64,000 bases of DNA. It comes from Martinezella lusitana (lineage in GTDB: Bacteria; Pseudomonadota; Alphaproteobacteria; Rhizobiales; Rhizobiaceae). Below the pieces are notes generated by a model, which was given only the letters and a program-made list of their open reading frames with translations, did no database searches and was not told the DNA's origin. The position numbers and the translations under genes were made by a program. The DNA lies in NCBI RefSeq assembly GCF_016901135.1, contig NZ_JAFEVL010000048.1, forward strand, positions 124,001 through 188,000, in the 5' to 3' direction. Shown here one piece after another: positions 35,112-43,024 of this stretch (positions are counted from its first letter, which is position 1; every line of letters starts with the position of its first letter).

Positions 35112-36554
35112 ATGACGATGCCTCCCAGGACTGAACAGCTTTCGGTGTTTCCCGCCTTCTTCCGCGTGGAAGGAAGGACTGCGGCTGTCTTCGGCAATGG
35201 TGACGATGCTTTCGCCAAGGTCCGGCTGCTGATGAACACCCAGGCGAAGATCGTCGCCTATGCGCAGACGCCCGAGGCCGACTATCATTCCTTCCTGATT
35301 GCCAACCGTATCGCGACCGTGCGCGACGAGTTTTCGGCCGATCAGGTGAAGGGTGCCACCCTGGTTTTTGCCGCGACCGGCGATGCTGAGGCCGATCGCG
35401 CCATCGTCGACGCTGCGCGTGCCGAGAGAATTCCGGCGAACGCTGTCGATCAGCCCGATTACTGCGATTTCTATACGCCGGCATTGGTCAACCGGGCTCC
35501 GGTCGCTGTGGCCATCGGCACGGAAGGTGCTGGCCCGGTGCTGGCGCAGATGATCCGCGCGCAGATCGATCAGATGCTATCACCCTCGCTCGGCAAGCTG
35601 GCGGAACTGGCGACGCGATATCGCAAGCCGGTCGATCGCCTCGTGCCGCGCGGCGTCGCACGCCGTGTCTTCTGGCGCCGCTTTTTTTCCGGCTCCGTTG
35701 CCGATGCCGTCAATGCCGGTCATGTCAAGCAGGCCGAGCAGGCAGCCGACAGCCTGCTGCAGTCGTCGTGCGAAGTCGAAGGTCGTGTCTGGCTGGTCGG
35801 CGCAGGCCCTGGCGCCGAGGACCTGCTGACGCTGCGCGCGCAGCGCGTGATGATGGAAGCCGACGTCATCGTCTACGATGCCCTCGTGCCGCAGGCGATC
35901 GTCGATATGGGCCGCCGCGATGCCGAGCGCCTGTCCGTCGGCAAGCGCAAGGGCTGCCACACCAAATCGCAGGAAGAGATCAACGATCTGCTGGTGCAGC
36001 TTGGCCGCGAAGGCAAGCGTGTCGTGCGGCTGAAATCCGGCGATCCCTTGGTTTATGGTCGCGCGGGCGAGGAAATGGCCGCGTTGCGCGGCGCCGGTAT
36101 CGGCTACGAGATCGTTCCCGGCATCACCTCCGCCTTTGCCGCCGCCGCCGATTTCGAGCTGCCGCTCACGCTGCGCGGCGTTGCCTCGTCGCTGGTCTTC
36201 ACGACAGGCCATGACCTTACTGGCGATGTCCTGCCGGACTGGGCGAGCCTCGCCATTTCCGGCGCGACCATCGCCGTTTATATGGGTCGTACGGTCGCCG
36301 CCTCCGTCGCTGGCCGCCTGATGGAGGCCGGGCTTCCGGCAGAAACCACCGTCGCCGTCATCGAGAATGCGAGCCGCCGCGATCGTCGCCTGATGCACGG
36401 CACCTTGAAGGATCTGCCTGACCTCGAGCATCGCGATGAGCTGAGCGGTCCGGTCATGGTCATCATCGGCGAAGCAGTCGCCGGTGCGAATTTCGAACAA
36501 TCCGAACCGCTGGTCCGACGCGAGACCGCTGTTCAAGACTATGCAAGGAGCTGA
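35112..36554 (+). CDS. cysG: siroheme synthase CysG
   Basis: Makes siroheme from uroporphyrinogen III. The 480 residues hold the N-terminal dehydrogenase/ferrochelatase half (about 1-210, FFRVEGRTAAVFGNGDDAFAK, an NAD-binding fold) and the C-terminal SAM-dependent methyltransferase half (from about 215, VWLVGAGPGAEDLLTLRAQR; GDPLVYGRAGEEM). The N-terminal Rossmann motif is GNGDDA rather than the common GGGxVA. Start ATG 35112, with a second ATG at 35118; ribosome site weak. First gene of the sulfite/nitrite reduction operon. Confidence 0.95.
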   Translation: MTMPPRTEQLSVFPAFFRVEGRTAAVFGNGDDAFAKVRLLMNTQAKIVAYAQTPEADYHSFLIANRIATVRDEFSADQVKGATLVFAATGDAEADRAIVDAARAERIPANAVDQPDYCDFYTPALVNRAPVAVAIGTEGAGPVLAQMIRAQIDQMLSPSLGKLAELATRYRKPVDRLVPRGVARRVFWRRFFSGSVADAVNAGHVKQAEQAADSLLQSSCEVEGRVWLVGAGPGAEDLLTLRAQRVMMEADVIVYDALVPQAIVDMGRRDAERLSVGKRKGCHTKSQEEINDLLVQLGREGKRVVRLKSGDPLVYGRAGEEMAALRGAGIGYEIVPGITSAFAAAADFELPLTLRGVASSLVFTTGHDLTGDVLPDWASLAISGATIAVYMGRTVAASVAGRLMEAGLPAETTVAVIENASRRDRRLMHGTLKDLPDLEHRDELSGPVMVIIGEAVAGANFEQSEPLVRRETAVQDYARS

Positions 36555-36557
36555 GAT

Positions 36558-36872
36558 ATGGTCGACAAGGTTCTGACCGCAAACCGGCTCACCGATGGCG
36601 TCGCCGTTTGGCTGAACGCGAATGGTGAGTGGGTGACATCGCTGCAGGAGGCGCTGGTCGCGCGCCATGCCGAAGCGGAAGCGGCACTTGAAGCCATCGG
36701 CAAGCAGGCCTATGCCGACAACAAGGTCGTCGATGTCAACCTGATCGACGTTCAGGAAACCGGCGGCAAGCTCTGGCCGCTGCGTCTGCGCGAACGTATT
36801 CGCGCCGAAGGCCCCACCATGGAGTACGCGCCCGGCTATGCCGCCGCCGATCCGGAATTCATTGCAGTCTGA
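36558..36872 (+). CDS. DUF2849 domain-containing protein
   Basis: A 104-residue soluble protein of unknown function, three bases after the cysG stop (AAGGAGCTGAGAT as ribosome site). It begins VDKVLTANRLTDGVAVWLNA, which is the conserved start of DUF2849, and ends in PGYAAADPEFIAV. In alphaproteobacteria the family is found between siroheme synthase and sulfite reductase genes, so a role in assembling or feeding the reductase is an inference from context. Confidence 0.9.
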   Translation: MVDKVLTANRLTDGVAVWLNANGEWVTSLQEALVARHAEAEAALEAIGKQAYADNKVVDVNLIDVQETGGKLWPLRLRERIRAEGPTMEYAPGYAAADPEFIAV

Positions 36873-36890
36873 GGAAGTCCCGAGGAAATC

Positions 36891-38570
36891 ATGTATCGTT
36901 ACGACGAATTTGACCACGCCTTTGTCGCGGAGCGCGTTGCACAGTTCCGCGATCAGGTGGAGCGGCGCCTTGCGGGCGAGCTCTCGGAGGATGCCTTCAA
37001 GCCGTTGCGCCTGATGAACGGCGTCTATCTGCAGCTGCATGCCTATATGCTGCGCATCGCCATTCCCTATGGCACGCTGAGCTCGCGCCAGATGCGCATG
37101 CTCGCCCATATCGCGCGCACCTATGACCGTGGCTACGGCCACTTCACCACGCGCCAGAACCTGCAGTTCAACTGGCCGAAGCTCTCTGATATGCCTGATG
37201 TCCTCGCCGAACTGGCCTCCGTCGAGATGCATGCCATCCAGACTTCGGGTAATTGCATTCGCAACGTCACGGCGGATCATTTCGCCGGCGCTGCGGCCGA
37301 CGAAGTCGCCGACCCGCGCCCCTATGCCGAAATCCTGCGTCAATGGTCATCCGTGCATCCGGAATTCTCCTTCCTGCCGCGCAAGTTCAAGATTGCCGTC
37401 ACCGGCGCCGAGCGCGACCGAGCCGCAATCCAGGTGCATGACATCGGCTTGCACCTGAAGAAGAACGACAAGGGCGAGATCGGCTTTGCCGTCTATGTCG
37501 GCGGCGGTCAGGGGCGCACGCCGATGATTGCCAAGCTGATCCGCGACTTCCTGCCGGAAGAAGACCTGCTGTCCTACACGACCGCCATCATGCGTGTTTA
37601 CAATCTGCATGGCCGCCGCGACAACAAGTACAAGGCGCGTATCAAGATCCTCGTGCATGAAACCGGTGCGGAAGAACTGGCGCGCCAGGTCGAGGTCGAA
37701 TTCGACAAGCTCAAAGACACCGAGCTGAAGCTGCCGGAAGCCGACGTTCAGGCTATCTCCGCCTATTTCGCACCGCCGGCGCTGCCGGAACGGGCCGAAG
37801 GCTGGGAAAGCCTCGCCCGCTGGAAGAAGACCGATCCGGACTTTGCACGCTGGGTGCAGCAGAACGTGCAGCCGCACAAGAATCCCGATTACGGCATGGT
37901 AACGATCTCGCTGAAGCCGATCGGCGGCATTCCGGGCGATGCTTCGGATACGCAGATGGATGCGGTCGCCGATATCGCCGAGGACTACGCTTTCGACGAA
38001 ATCCGCGTCAGCCATGAGCAGAACCTCATCCTGCCGCATGTGGCCTTGGCCGATCTCGAAGCTGTTTATCGCGGTCTCGTCGCTATCGGCCTGGAAACGG
38101 CAAATGCCGGCCTGATCACTGACATCATTGCCTGTCCCGGGCTCGATTATTGCGCGCTCGCCAATGCCCGCTCGATTCCGCTCGCGCAGGAAATCTCCAC
38201 GCGTTTCGGTTCGGCCGAGCGCCAGGCCGAGATCGGTGAGCTGAAGATCAAGATCTCCGGCTGCATCAATGCTTGTGGTCATCACCATGTCGGCCATATC
38301 GGCTTGCTGGGTGTCGAGAAGAAGGGTGCGGAACTCTACCAGATCACGCTCGGCGGCTCCGGTGACGAACACACGTCGATCGGCGAAATCATTGGCCGTG
38401 GATTTGAGCCGAACAAGGTGACCGATGCCATCGAGACGATCGTCGACACCTATCTCGGCTTGCGCCTCGACCCCACAGAGATTTTCCTCGATGCCTACAG
38501 GCGCGTCGGACCGCAGCCCTTCAAGGTAGCGCTCTATGGCTCGTCCTCGGCTGCGGCCGAAGCGGCGTAA
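36891..38570 (+). CDS. cysI: assimilatory sulfite/nitrite reductase hemoprotein
   Basis: Siroheme and [4Fe-4S] reductase of 559 residues with two ferredoxin-like half domains and two catalytic domains. Cluster/siroheme cysteines appear as CPGLDYC and CINAC (C-x5-C and C-x3-C). Family length and the SGCINACGHHHVGH motif fit ferredoxin-type sulfite reductases of rhizobia. The gene follows cysG, which makes its cofactor. Sulfite is the likely substrate because DUF934 follows, but nitrite cannot be ruled out. Confidence 0.93.
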   Translation: MYRYDEFDHAFVAERVAQFRDQVERRLAGELSEDAFKPLRLMNGVYLQLHAYMLRIAIPYGTLSSRQMRMLAHIARTYDRGYGHFTTRQNLQFNWPKLSDMPDVLAELASVEMHAIQTSGNCIRNVTADHFAGAAADEVADPRPYAEILRQWSSVHPEFSFLPRKFKIAVTGAERDRAAIQVHDIGLHLKKNDKGEIGFAVYVGGGQGRTPMIAKLIRDFLPEEDLLSYTTAIMRVYNLHGRRDNKYKARIKILVHETGAEELARQVEVEFDKLKDTELKLPEADVQAISAYFAPPALPERAEGWESLARWKKTDPDFARWVQQNVQPHKNPDYGMVTISLKPIGGIPGDASDTQMDAVADIAEDYAFDEIRVSHEQNLILPHVALADLEAVYRGLVAIGLETANAGLITDIIACPGLDYCALANARSIPLAQEISTRFGSAERQAEIGELKIKISGCINACGHHHVGHIGLLGVEKKGAELYQITLGGSGDEHTSIGEIIGRGFEPNKVTDAIETIVDTYLGLRLDPTEIFLDAYRRVGPQPFKVALYGSSSAAAEAA

Positions 38571-38576
38571 GGAGAT

Positions 38577-39095
38577 ATGAGCATGACGAAGATTTGGCGG
38601 GAAACCGGTTTTGTCGAAAACGATCCCTGGGTTATCGAAACCGAGGAGGTCAAGGCGACGGAGAGCCAGAAGCCGCTGCTTAGCCTCGATGCCCTGATCG
38701 CCAAGGCTGAAGAGAGCAACGATGTCGGCCTCGGCGTGGTGATCAAGCCGGCCGACGATGTGACGAAGCTGCAGCCCTATCTCGATCGCCTTGAGATCGT
38801 TGCAGTTGCCTTTCCGGCCTTCAACGATGGCCGCGCCTTCAGCCATGCCTCGCTGCTTCGCGAGCGCCTTGGCTATACCCGTGAACTGCGCGCCGTCGGC
38901 GACGTGCTGATCGACCAGATTCCGTTGATGTTGCGCGTCGGCATCGACAGTTTCGCCGTCACCAATGAAACCGCATTGAAGCGGCTGGCGGAAAACCGGC
39001 TGCCGGGCATTCCGCATTATTACCAGCCGACCGTCCGCCGTGCCGAAGCCGGGCAGGCCTATAGCTGGCGGCGGTTGCCGGCAAAGTCGGCCTGA
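38577..39095 (+). CDS. DUF934 domain-containing protein
   Basis: A 172-residue protein six bases after the reductase, preceded by AAGGAGA. The DUF934 core IDSFAVTNETALKRL and RLGYTRELRAVGDVLIDQIP is visible. The family accompanies cysI-type reductases in proteobacteria; its molecular function is unknown. Last gene of the cysG operon. Confidence 0.9.
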   Translation: MSMTKIWRETGFVENDPWVIETEEVKATESQKPLLSLDALIAKAEESNDVGLGVVIKPADDVTKLQPYLDRLEIVAVAFPAFNDGRAFSHASLLRERLGYTRELRAVGDVLIDQIPLMLRVGIDSFAVTNETALKRLAENRLPGIPHYYQPTVRRAEAGQAYSWRRLPAKSA

Positions 39096-39327
39096 TTGGT
39101 CGCGACGCGCGGATCGCGGCAATTTGACAGCGTCGGATTGCCGTATTTGCGCCTATCGATGCATGTAATGTCGGCCGGAAGAAATCTTGACTGGAATATG
39201 CAAATTTTAGTCGCGTGCGGCCGGACGGAATGGAATACCTTTCAATTCGGGCTATATTATAATATCAGCCTCGCGCAATGAGCCTGCCAGGAATGACGTG
39301 TAAGACGAATACGGGATCCGAGACAGA
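39096..39327. promoter_or_regulatory. intergenic region with candidate fpr promoter
   Basis: No gene is visible. It contains an AT-rich perfect palindrome ATATTATAATAT at 39254-39265, about 60 bases before fpr, that could be a -10 region or an operator. Confidence 0.35.
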
Positions 39328-40140
39328 ATGAACGCCCCCGCCAAGACAGATGAATTTGTTTCCGCAGTACCGGCAGGCGTTTTCGCCGAGAAGGTGCTGA
39401 GCGTTACGCATTATACCGACCGGCTCTTCCGCTTTACGATGACCAGGCCGCAAGGCTTCCGCTTCCGCTCCGGCGAGTTCGCGATGATCGGCCTGATGGT
39501 TGACGGCAAACCGCTTTACCGTGCCTACTCGATCGCAAGCCCGGCCTGGGCCGACGAGCTCGAGTTCTTCTCGATCAAGGTGCCGGACGGCCCGCTGACG
39601 TCGCATCTGCAGAATATCAAGCCGGGCGACGAAGTGCTGATGCGCAAGAAGCCGACGGGCACGCTGGTTCTCGACGCGCTGACGCCGGGCAAGCGGCTCT
39701 ATATGTTCTCGACCGGCACGGGCATCGCGCCGTTCGCGAGCCTGATCCGCGATCCCGAGACCTATGAAAAGTTCGAGGAAGTCATCCTCACCCATACGAC
39801 CCGTGATGTCGCAGAACTGAAATATGGCTTCGATCTGGTCGAGGAAATCCGCAGCGACGAGCTCCTGAGCGAAGTCGTCGGTGACAAGCTGCGCCACTAC
39901 GCGACCGTCACCCGCGAGGACTTCCCCTTCACGGGCCGTATCACCGATCTCATCGAGAACGGCAAGCTTTTTGCCGATCTGGGCGTACCCGCGCTCGATA
40001 TCGCCATTGATCGCGGCATGATCTGCGGCTCATCCGCGATGCTGAAGGATACCAAGGACCTGCTGGAAAAGGCCGGTCTCACGGAAGGCGCCAACAGCAA
40101 GCCGGCCGAGTTCGTCATCGAGCGTGCCTTCGTCGGCTGA
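39328..40140 (+). CDS. fpr: ferredoxin--NADP+ reductase
   Basis: FAD oxidoreductase of 270 residues that passes electrons between NADPH and ferredoxin or flavodoxin. RAYSIASPAW is the FAD-binding motif, GTGIAPFASLIRDPE the NADP-binding one, and the chain ends with the FVG type terminus of bacterial subclass I enzymes. Its position after the sulfite reductase operon suggests it supplies electrons to that enzyme, though it has its own upstream gap and terminator. Confidence 0.95.
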   Translation: MNAPAKTDEFVSAVPAGVFAEKVLSVTHYTDRLFRFTMTRPQGFRFRSGEFAMIGLMVDGKPLYRAYSIASPAWADELEFFSIKVPDGPLTSHLQNIKPGDEVLMRKKPTGTLVLDALTPGKRLYMFSTGTGIAPFASLIRDPETYEKFEEVILTHTTRDVAELKYGFDLVEEIRSDELLSEVVGDKLRHYATVTREDFPFTGRITDLIENGKLFADLGVPALDIAIDRGMICGSSAMLKDTKDLLEKAGLTEGANSKPAEFVIERAFVG

Positions 40141-40240
40141 AGCATTTCCAGGAAAAGTGCGCAGCGGTTTTCCGTGCGGAATACGAAAAACGAAAAGATT
40201 GAGCGTTTTCGCGGTTCGAAGAAAAGCGCAAATGCTCTAG
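40141..40240. repeat. RIME-type rhizobial intergenic palindromic element
   Basis: Begins AGCATTTCCAGGAAAAGTGC and ends in AAATGCTCTAG; the ends are inverted repeats (AGCATTT / AAATGCT). Two internal palindromes: GGAAAA...TTTTCC and GAGC...GCTC. The sequence is a form I recognise as abundant in Rhizobium intergenic regions. Lies directly after the fpr stop. Confidence 0.75.
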
Positions 40241-40269
40241 ATCGATTGCCTTGCATGCAAAGATGGAAG

Positions 40270-40298
40270 AGCGGCCTCGGCGACGGGGCCGCTTTTTT
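40270..40298 (+). terminator. rho-independent terminator after fpr
   Basis: AGCGGCC, loop of about 10 bases, GGCCGC and six T. It lies past the RIME element and reaches the stop codon of the convergent GntR gene. Confidence 0.85.
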
Positions 40299-40912
40299 CA
40301 TAGGCTGCCGAGATAATCGATCAGCGATGCCATGGCCACGTGTGCCTCGTCGGCGTTGCCATCATGAATCGCCTTTATGACGCGAATATGTAGCGCAATC
40401 GAATGATCGGTGCGATCGGGCGTCGCGCCGGAGTACCAGAGCCGCCGCGAGTGCGTTTGCACCGGCCCGAGAGCGGCCATGATGAAATTGTTCGGGCAGG
40501 CGTTCTCCAGGATTTCATCGAATGTCTTGTCTGCCGCGAAGAAGCCGGGCACGTCGCCCGTCACCGCGCAATCGGCCATCAGGCGCGCGCATTCCTGCAG
40601 CTGCTCGCGCTGCTGCTCGTCTGCATGAACGGCGGCAAGTGTGGCGGCGATCGGCTCAAGCTCGCGCCTGACCTGCATGACGTGCTGATGGTCGTCGGCA
40701 CGAATCTCCGCGATCTGCAGACCGACGCGCGGCCGCACATGGATCAGCCCCTGCCATGCAAGCTTCTGGATCGCCTCGCGCACCGGCGTCCGCCCGTGCC
40801 CCGCCATCTCGATCAACTGCTTCTCGGTGACGAGCGCTCCAGGCTTAAGCTCGAGCGTCACGATCTGGTACTCGAGCGCCAGATAGGCGAGGTGGCTAAG
40901 CGAATTCTGCAT
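40298..40912 (-). CDS. GntR family transcriptional regulator (FCD type)
   Basis: A 204-residue regulator: N-terminal winged helix (LAYLALEYQIVTLELKPGAL, then GRTPVREAIQKLAWQGLIHV) and an all-helical FCD ligand domain with His/Asp metal-ligand candidates. The ligand is probably an organic or sugar acid, unknown here. No neighbouring metabolic gene is an obvious target. Ribosome site is weak. Candidate operators lie within 80 bases upstream. Confidence 0.9.
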   Translation of the reverse strand: MQNSLSHLAYLALEYQIVTLELKPGALVTEKQLIEMAGHGRTPVREAIQKLAWQGLIHVRPRVGLQIAEIRADDHQHVMQVRRELEPIAATLAAVHADEQQREQLQECARLMADCAVTGDVPGFFAADKTFDEILENACPNNFIMAALGPVQTHSRRLWYSGATPDRTDHSIALHIRVIKAIHDGNADEAHVAMASLIDYLGSL

Positions 40913-40940
40913 GCAAGGCGTCCGACCGAAACGATATGGT

Positions 40941-40988
40941 ACACAGTGTCACCTCGCGTCGTCGAAGGCAACCAATTGTGATATATCA
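40941..40988. promoter_or_regulatory. candidate operators upstream of the GntR gene
   Basis: ACAC-A-GTGT at 40941-40949 and the perfect 10-base palindrome TGATATATCA at 40979-40988. Either may be an autoregulatory site; inferred from position and symmetry only. Confidence 0.3.
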
Positions 40989-41057
40989 GGGTCGGCAGCT
41001 AGCGCAACAAGTCGCGCCGGCTCGCCGAATTCAGGCGGAGAGGCAGACGCAATCGCA

Positions 41058-41264
41058 TCAGTGTTCGATGGCCGAGGACAAGGTTGGCGGCTTCCGCTTG
41101 GCGGCCATCAGCAGGTCCAGCTCGGTGGCCGATGGGCCGAACTTATAGAAGAGGCGTTTTGCCTCCTCGTCGTCGAGGCGATATTTTCGTGCAAATTCAG
41201 CGATGCTGTAGGGGCGACCGCGTATGACCTTGCGAGTTGGCGTCCGATTGGCGTCTTCGGTCAT
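41058..41264 (-). CDS. small conserved-looking protein, possibly DUF3606-like
   Basis: A 68-residue basic, soluble protein. It is supported by a strong ribosome site (GGAGG nine bases before the ATG). The middle, YSIAEFARKYRLDDEEAKRL, reads as a helical segment resembling the pattern of DUF3606-type small proteins (YEvryWtkeFgvs-eeL), but the match is by eye only. Function unknown. Lies between the GntR gene and a membrane protein of the same strand. Confidence 0.65.
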   Translation of the reverse strand: MTEDANRTPTRKVIRGRPYSIAEFARKYRLDDEEAKRLFYKFGPSATELDLLMAAKRKPPTLSSAIEH

Positions 41265-41357
41265 CCTTCCAACCTCCTTTTCGGTTCCACTTTGCTAGAT
41301 AGCGTCGCGGATGGAGTTGGAAAGGTCTTTGGCGGGCGTTGCGCCAGCAGAATGCAA

Positions 41358-41388
41358 CAAAAAAGGGAAGGCGGAATCCCGTCTTCCC
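41358..41388 (-). terminator. rho-independent terminator after the YmgE-type gene
   Basis: On the minus strand GGGAAGACGGG, loop, CCGCCTTCCC then TTTTTT. It is 43 bases after the stop of the gene at 41431 and separates it from the small gene at 41058. Confidence 0.85.
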
Positions 41389-41430
41389 TCTTCCTCTTCC
41401 CATTCGGGCGGGTTCCGCCCAGATGCGCCG

Positions 41431-41688
41431 CTATCTCCTGATCAATCGACCGATGAAGATCAGGATGCAGGCGCCGATGAAGCCCGTGATCAGGTAATTC
41501 AGCCATACATGGAAAGGCAGCTGGATACCGAGCACGCCAAATAACCAGCTGGCAACGAGTGCGCCGATGATGCCGAGGACGATGTTCATGATTATGCCTG
41601 TGTTGCTTTTCATGATCATCTCGGCGAACCAGCCCGCTAGGCCGCCAATGATAATTGCTGCAATCCAACCGACGTGTGCATCTTCCAT
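41431..41688 (-). CDS. GlsB/YeaQ/YmgE family membrane protein (copy 3)
   Basis: An 85-residue membrane protein with three hydrophobic segments (VGWIAAIIIGGLAGWFAEMI, GIIMNIVLGIIGALVASWLF and YLITGFIGACILIFIGRLIR). GGAGG lies 7 bases before the ATG. Close relative of the copy at 18741. Stress-associated in other species; function unknown. Its own terminator shows it is a monocistronic unit. Confidence 0.9.
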   Translation of the reverse strand: MEDAHVGWIAAIIIGGLAGWFAEMIMKSNTGIIMNIVLGIIGALVASWLFGVLGIQLPFHVWLNYLITGFIGACILIFIGRLIRR

Positions 41689-41994
41689 AAAAGAACCTCC
41701 TGAGGACCCGACGGGTTGTTAACATTGTCTGATATACACGAAAAACGATTCGCCCCCCAACAATTGCGAACGGCAAACTGCTGGATCCCTTGAGCGCAAC
41801 CCTGATTATTAAGGGTAATTGTTACGATTGTTCCGGTGTGTCGGAGCTGATTCTCCGACGTTACGGCCTCTTCATCGCTTCAAATCCAAGCTTTGACATG
41901 GCGTCCGGGTAATCCGAGCGGCGGAATGCAGCATTTTGACCGCCTGGAGATGAGGAAAAGCGCCTTGAGGGTGCCATAGCCTCGATTTTATGGG
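41689..41994. other. intergenic region upstream of tRNA-Lys
   Basis: About 300 bases without a supported gene. It contains a perfect 7-base stem GTCGGAG-CTGATT-CTCCGAC at 41842-41861 with no T tract. The part next to 41689 must hold the promoter of the YmgE-type gene. Confidence 0.5.
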
Positions 41995-42023
41995 TTGACC
42001 GCAATAGGGCGTCTGCATATGTT
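41995..42023 (+). promoter_or_regulatory. putative sigma70 promoter of tRNA-Lys
   Basis: TTGACC, 17 bases, TATGTT; the expected start site would be about 35 bases before the tRNA. Confidence 0.5.
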
Positions 42024-42065
42024 CCGCGCACTTCCAGCCGGGGTGAAAAATCGCCCGCGGAGAGG

Positions 42066-42141
42066 GAGAGCGTAGCTCAGCTGGTAGAGCAACTGACTTT
42101 TAATCAGTAGGTCTCGGGTTCGAACCCCGACGCTCTCACCA
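42066..42141 (+). tRNA. tRNA-Lys (anticodon TTT)
   Basis: Complete cloverleaf: acceptor GAGAGCG / CGCTCTC, D arm GCTC...GAGC, anticodon stem ACTGA / TCAGT with loop CTTTTAA, five-base variable loop, T arm TCGGG-TTCGAAC-CCCGA, discriminator A and an encoded CCA at 42139-42141. Confidence 0.97.
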
Positions 42142-42575
42142 TCGGATTTTCAAACTTCAATTGAATGTCATCAATTAGAGACCGTAGCGCGATTGGCGCG
42201 AATGCGCGCTTGATTTTCGCGATGCCGCCGGTCTCTCCGCACAAAAAGCGCGTCCGACGACGGGCTTTGCGCTTCCGCGCCGCCGAACGCTGCGGAAACG
42301 GTGCAGAGGTGACCGTTTCCGCCGTCTCCGGTGCCGGGCGGGTCGCCGGGGACGGGTGAAGGTGTCCGGTTGTCTTTGCAGATTCCGGTCCCATGCTTTT
42401 GCGGATATACGTTGCGGTCTTGCGGATAGTTTCAGTGCGCCAGAATTATTTTTGTGCAGTCTAATTTAGTCTGGTTGCACTCATTCCTGAGCGCAACGCG
42501 CGTCGGCAGCGCCCCAGTTTTCTGGAACCTAATCGAGTCAGTCGTGTTTCCCACTGAGACAAGAGGAGAGACACG
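42142..42575. other. intergenic region downstream of tRNA-Lys with strong hairpin
   Basis: No supported gene in about 430 bases. It has a palindrome TTCAATTGAA (42156-42165) and a perfect 11-base hairpin GCGGAAACGGT-N9-ACCGTTTCCGC (42292-42322) with no T tract on either side. Confidence 0.55.
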
Positions 42576-42779
42576 ATGGCAGATGATGAATCCCACGATC
42601 CGCGTCGCGGAAAGGAAAATACGCAGGCTCTTGCGAAGATACAGCACAGCAAGGCGCATGGCGTAAAACAGGAGGCGGACACGGACGACAAGGCACCGTT
42701 GGTTGCCGATCCCCGTAACAGGCTTGCGGACGGCAAAATCGATCCGGTGACGAAAGAGCTCAAGCCCAAGGAGAAGTAG
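42576..42779 (+). CDS. small hydrophilic protein of unknown function
   Basis: A 67-residue, very hydrophilic, Lys/Asp-rich protein without hydrophobic segments, likely disordered. GAGGAGA lies six bases before the ATG. I do not recognise the family. Ends KELKPKEK. Its position after a tRNA gene is consistent with accessory DNA but nothing marks transfer. Confidence 0.6.
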   Translation: MADDESHDPRRGKENTQALAKIQHSKAHGVKQEADTDDKAPLVADPRNRLADGKIDPVTKELKPKEK

Positions 42780-42811
42780 GCTCGAGGGGATGGGGAATTT
42801 AGTTCCGCATA

Positions 42812-43024
42812 TTACGAATGCAGCGGCTTCGGCGGTATCGTCTCCTTGCCGTCATTCATGGCGATGGCGATGATCGCCAAGAGAACGTATTCGCGTTTCC
42901 AGCCGGATTTCAGGGCCGCTGCAAGAAGGCTCTCGATGGAAGGTTCAAGGGCGAAAAGACAGGCGGCCAGATATCTTGCCTGCGACGCTTCTTCCGAAGG
43001 GGGAGGATTTATGGCTGCTTTCAA
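42812..43024 (-). CDS. small protein of unknown function
   Basis: A 70-residue frame with TTG start at 43024 and GGAG seven bases upstream; no ATG is available because a stop lies shortly upstream. Pro-rich N-terminus followed by a helical part (YLAACLFALEPSIESLLAAA, then YVLLAIIAIAMNDG). Overlapping plus-strand frames exist at 42846-43070 and 42818-43063 and cannot be excluded. Convergent with the gene at 42576. Confidence 0.4.
   Translation of the reverse strand: MKAAINPPPSEEASQARYLAACLFALEPSIESLLAAALKSGWKREYVLLAIIAIAMNDGKETIPPKPLHS

Noticed and set aside
42104..42394. Minus-strand frame overlapping tRNA-Lys and ending in RASGFEPETY
   Set aside because: The C-terminal string is the antisense reading of a tRNA T-arm, a well-known source of false ORFs; the remainder has no coding character.
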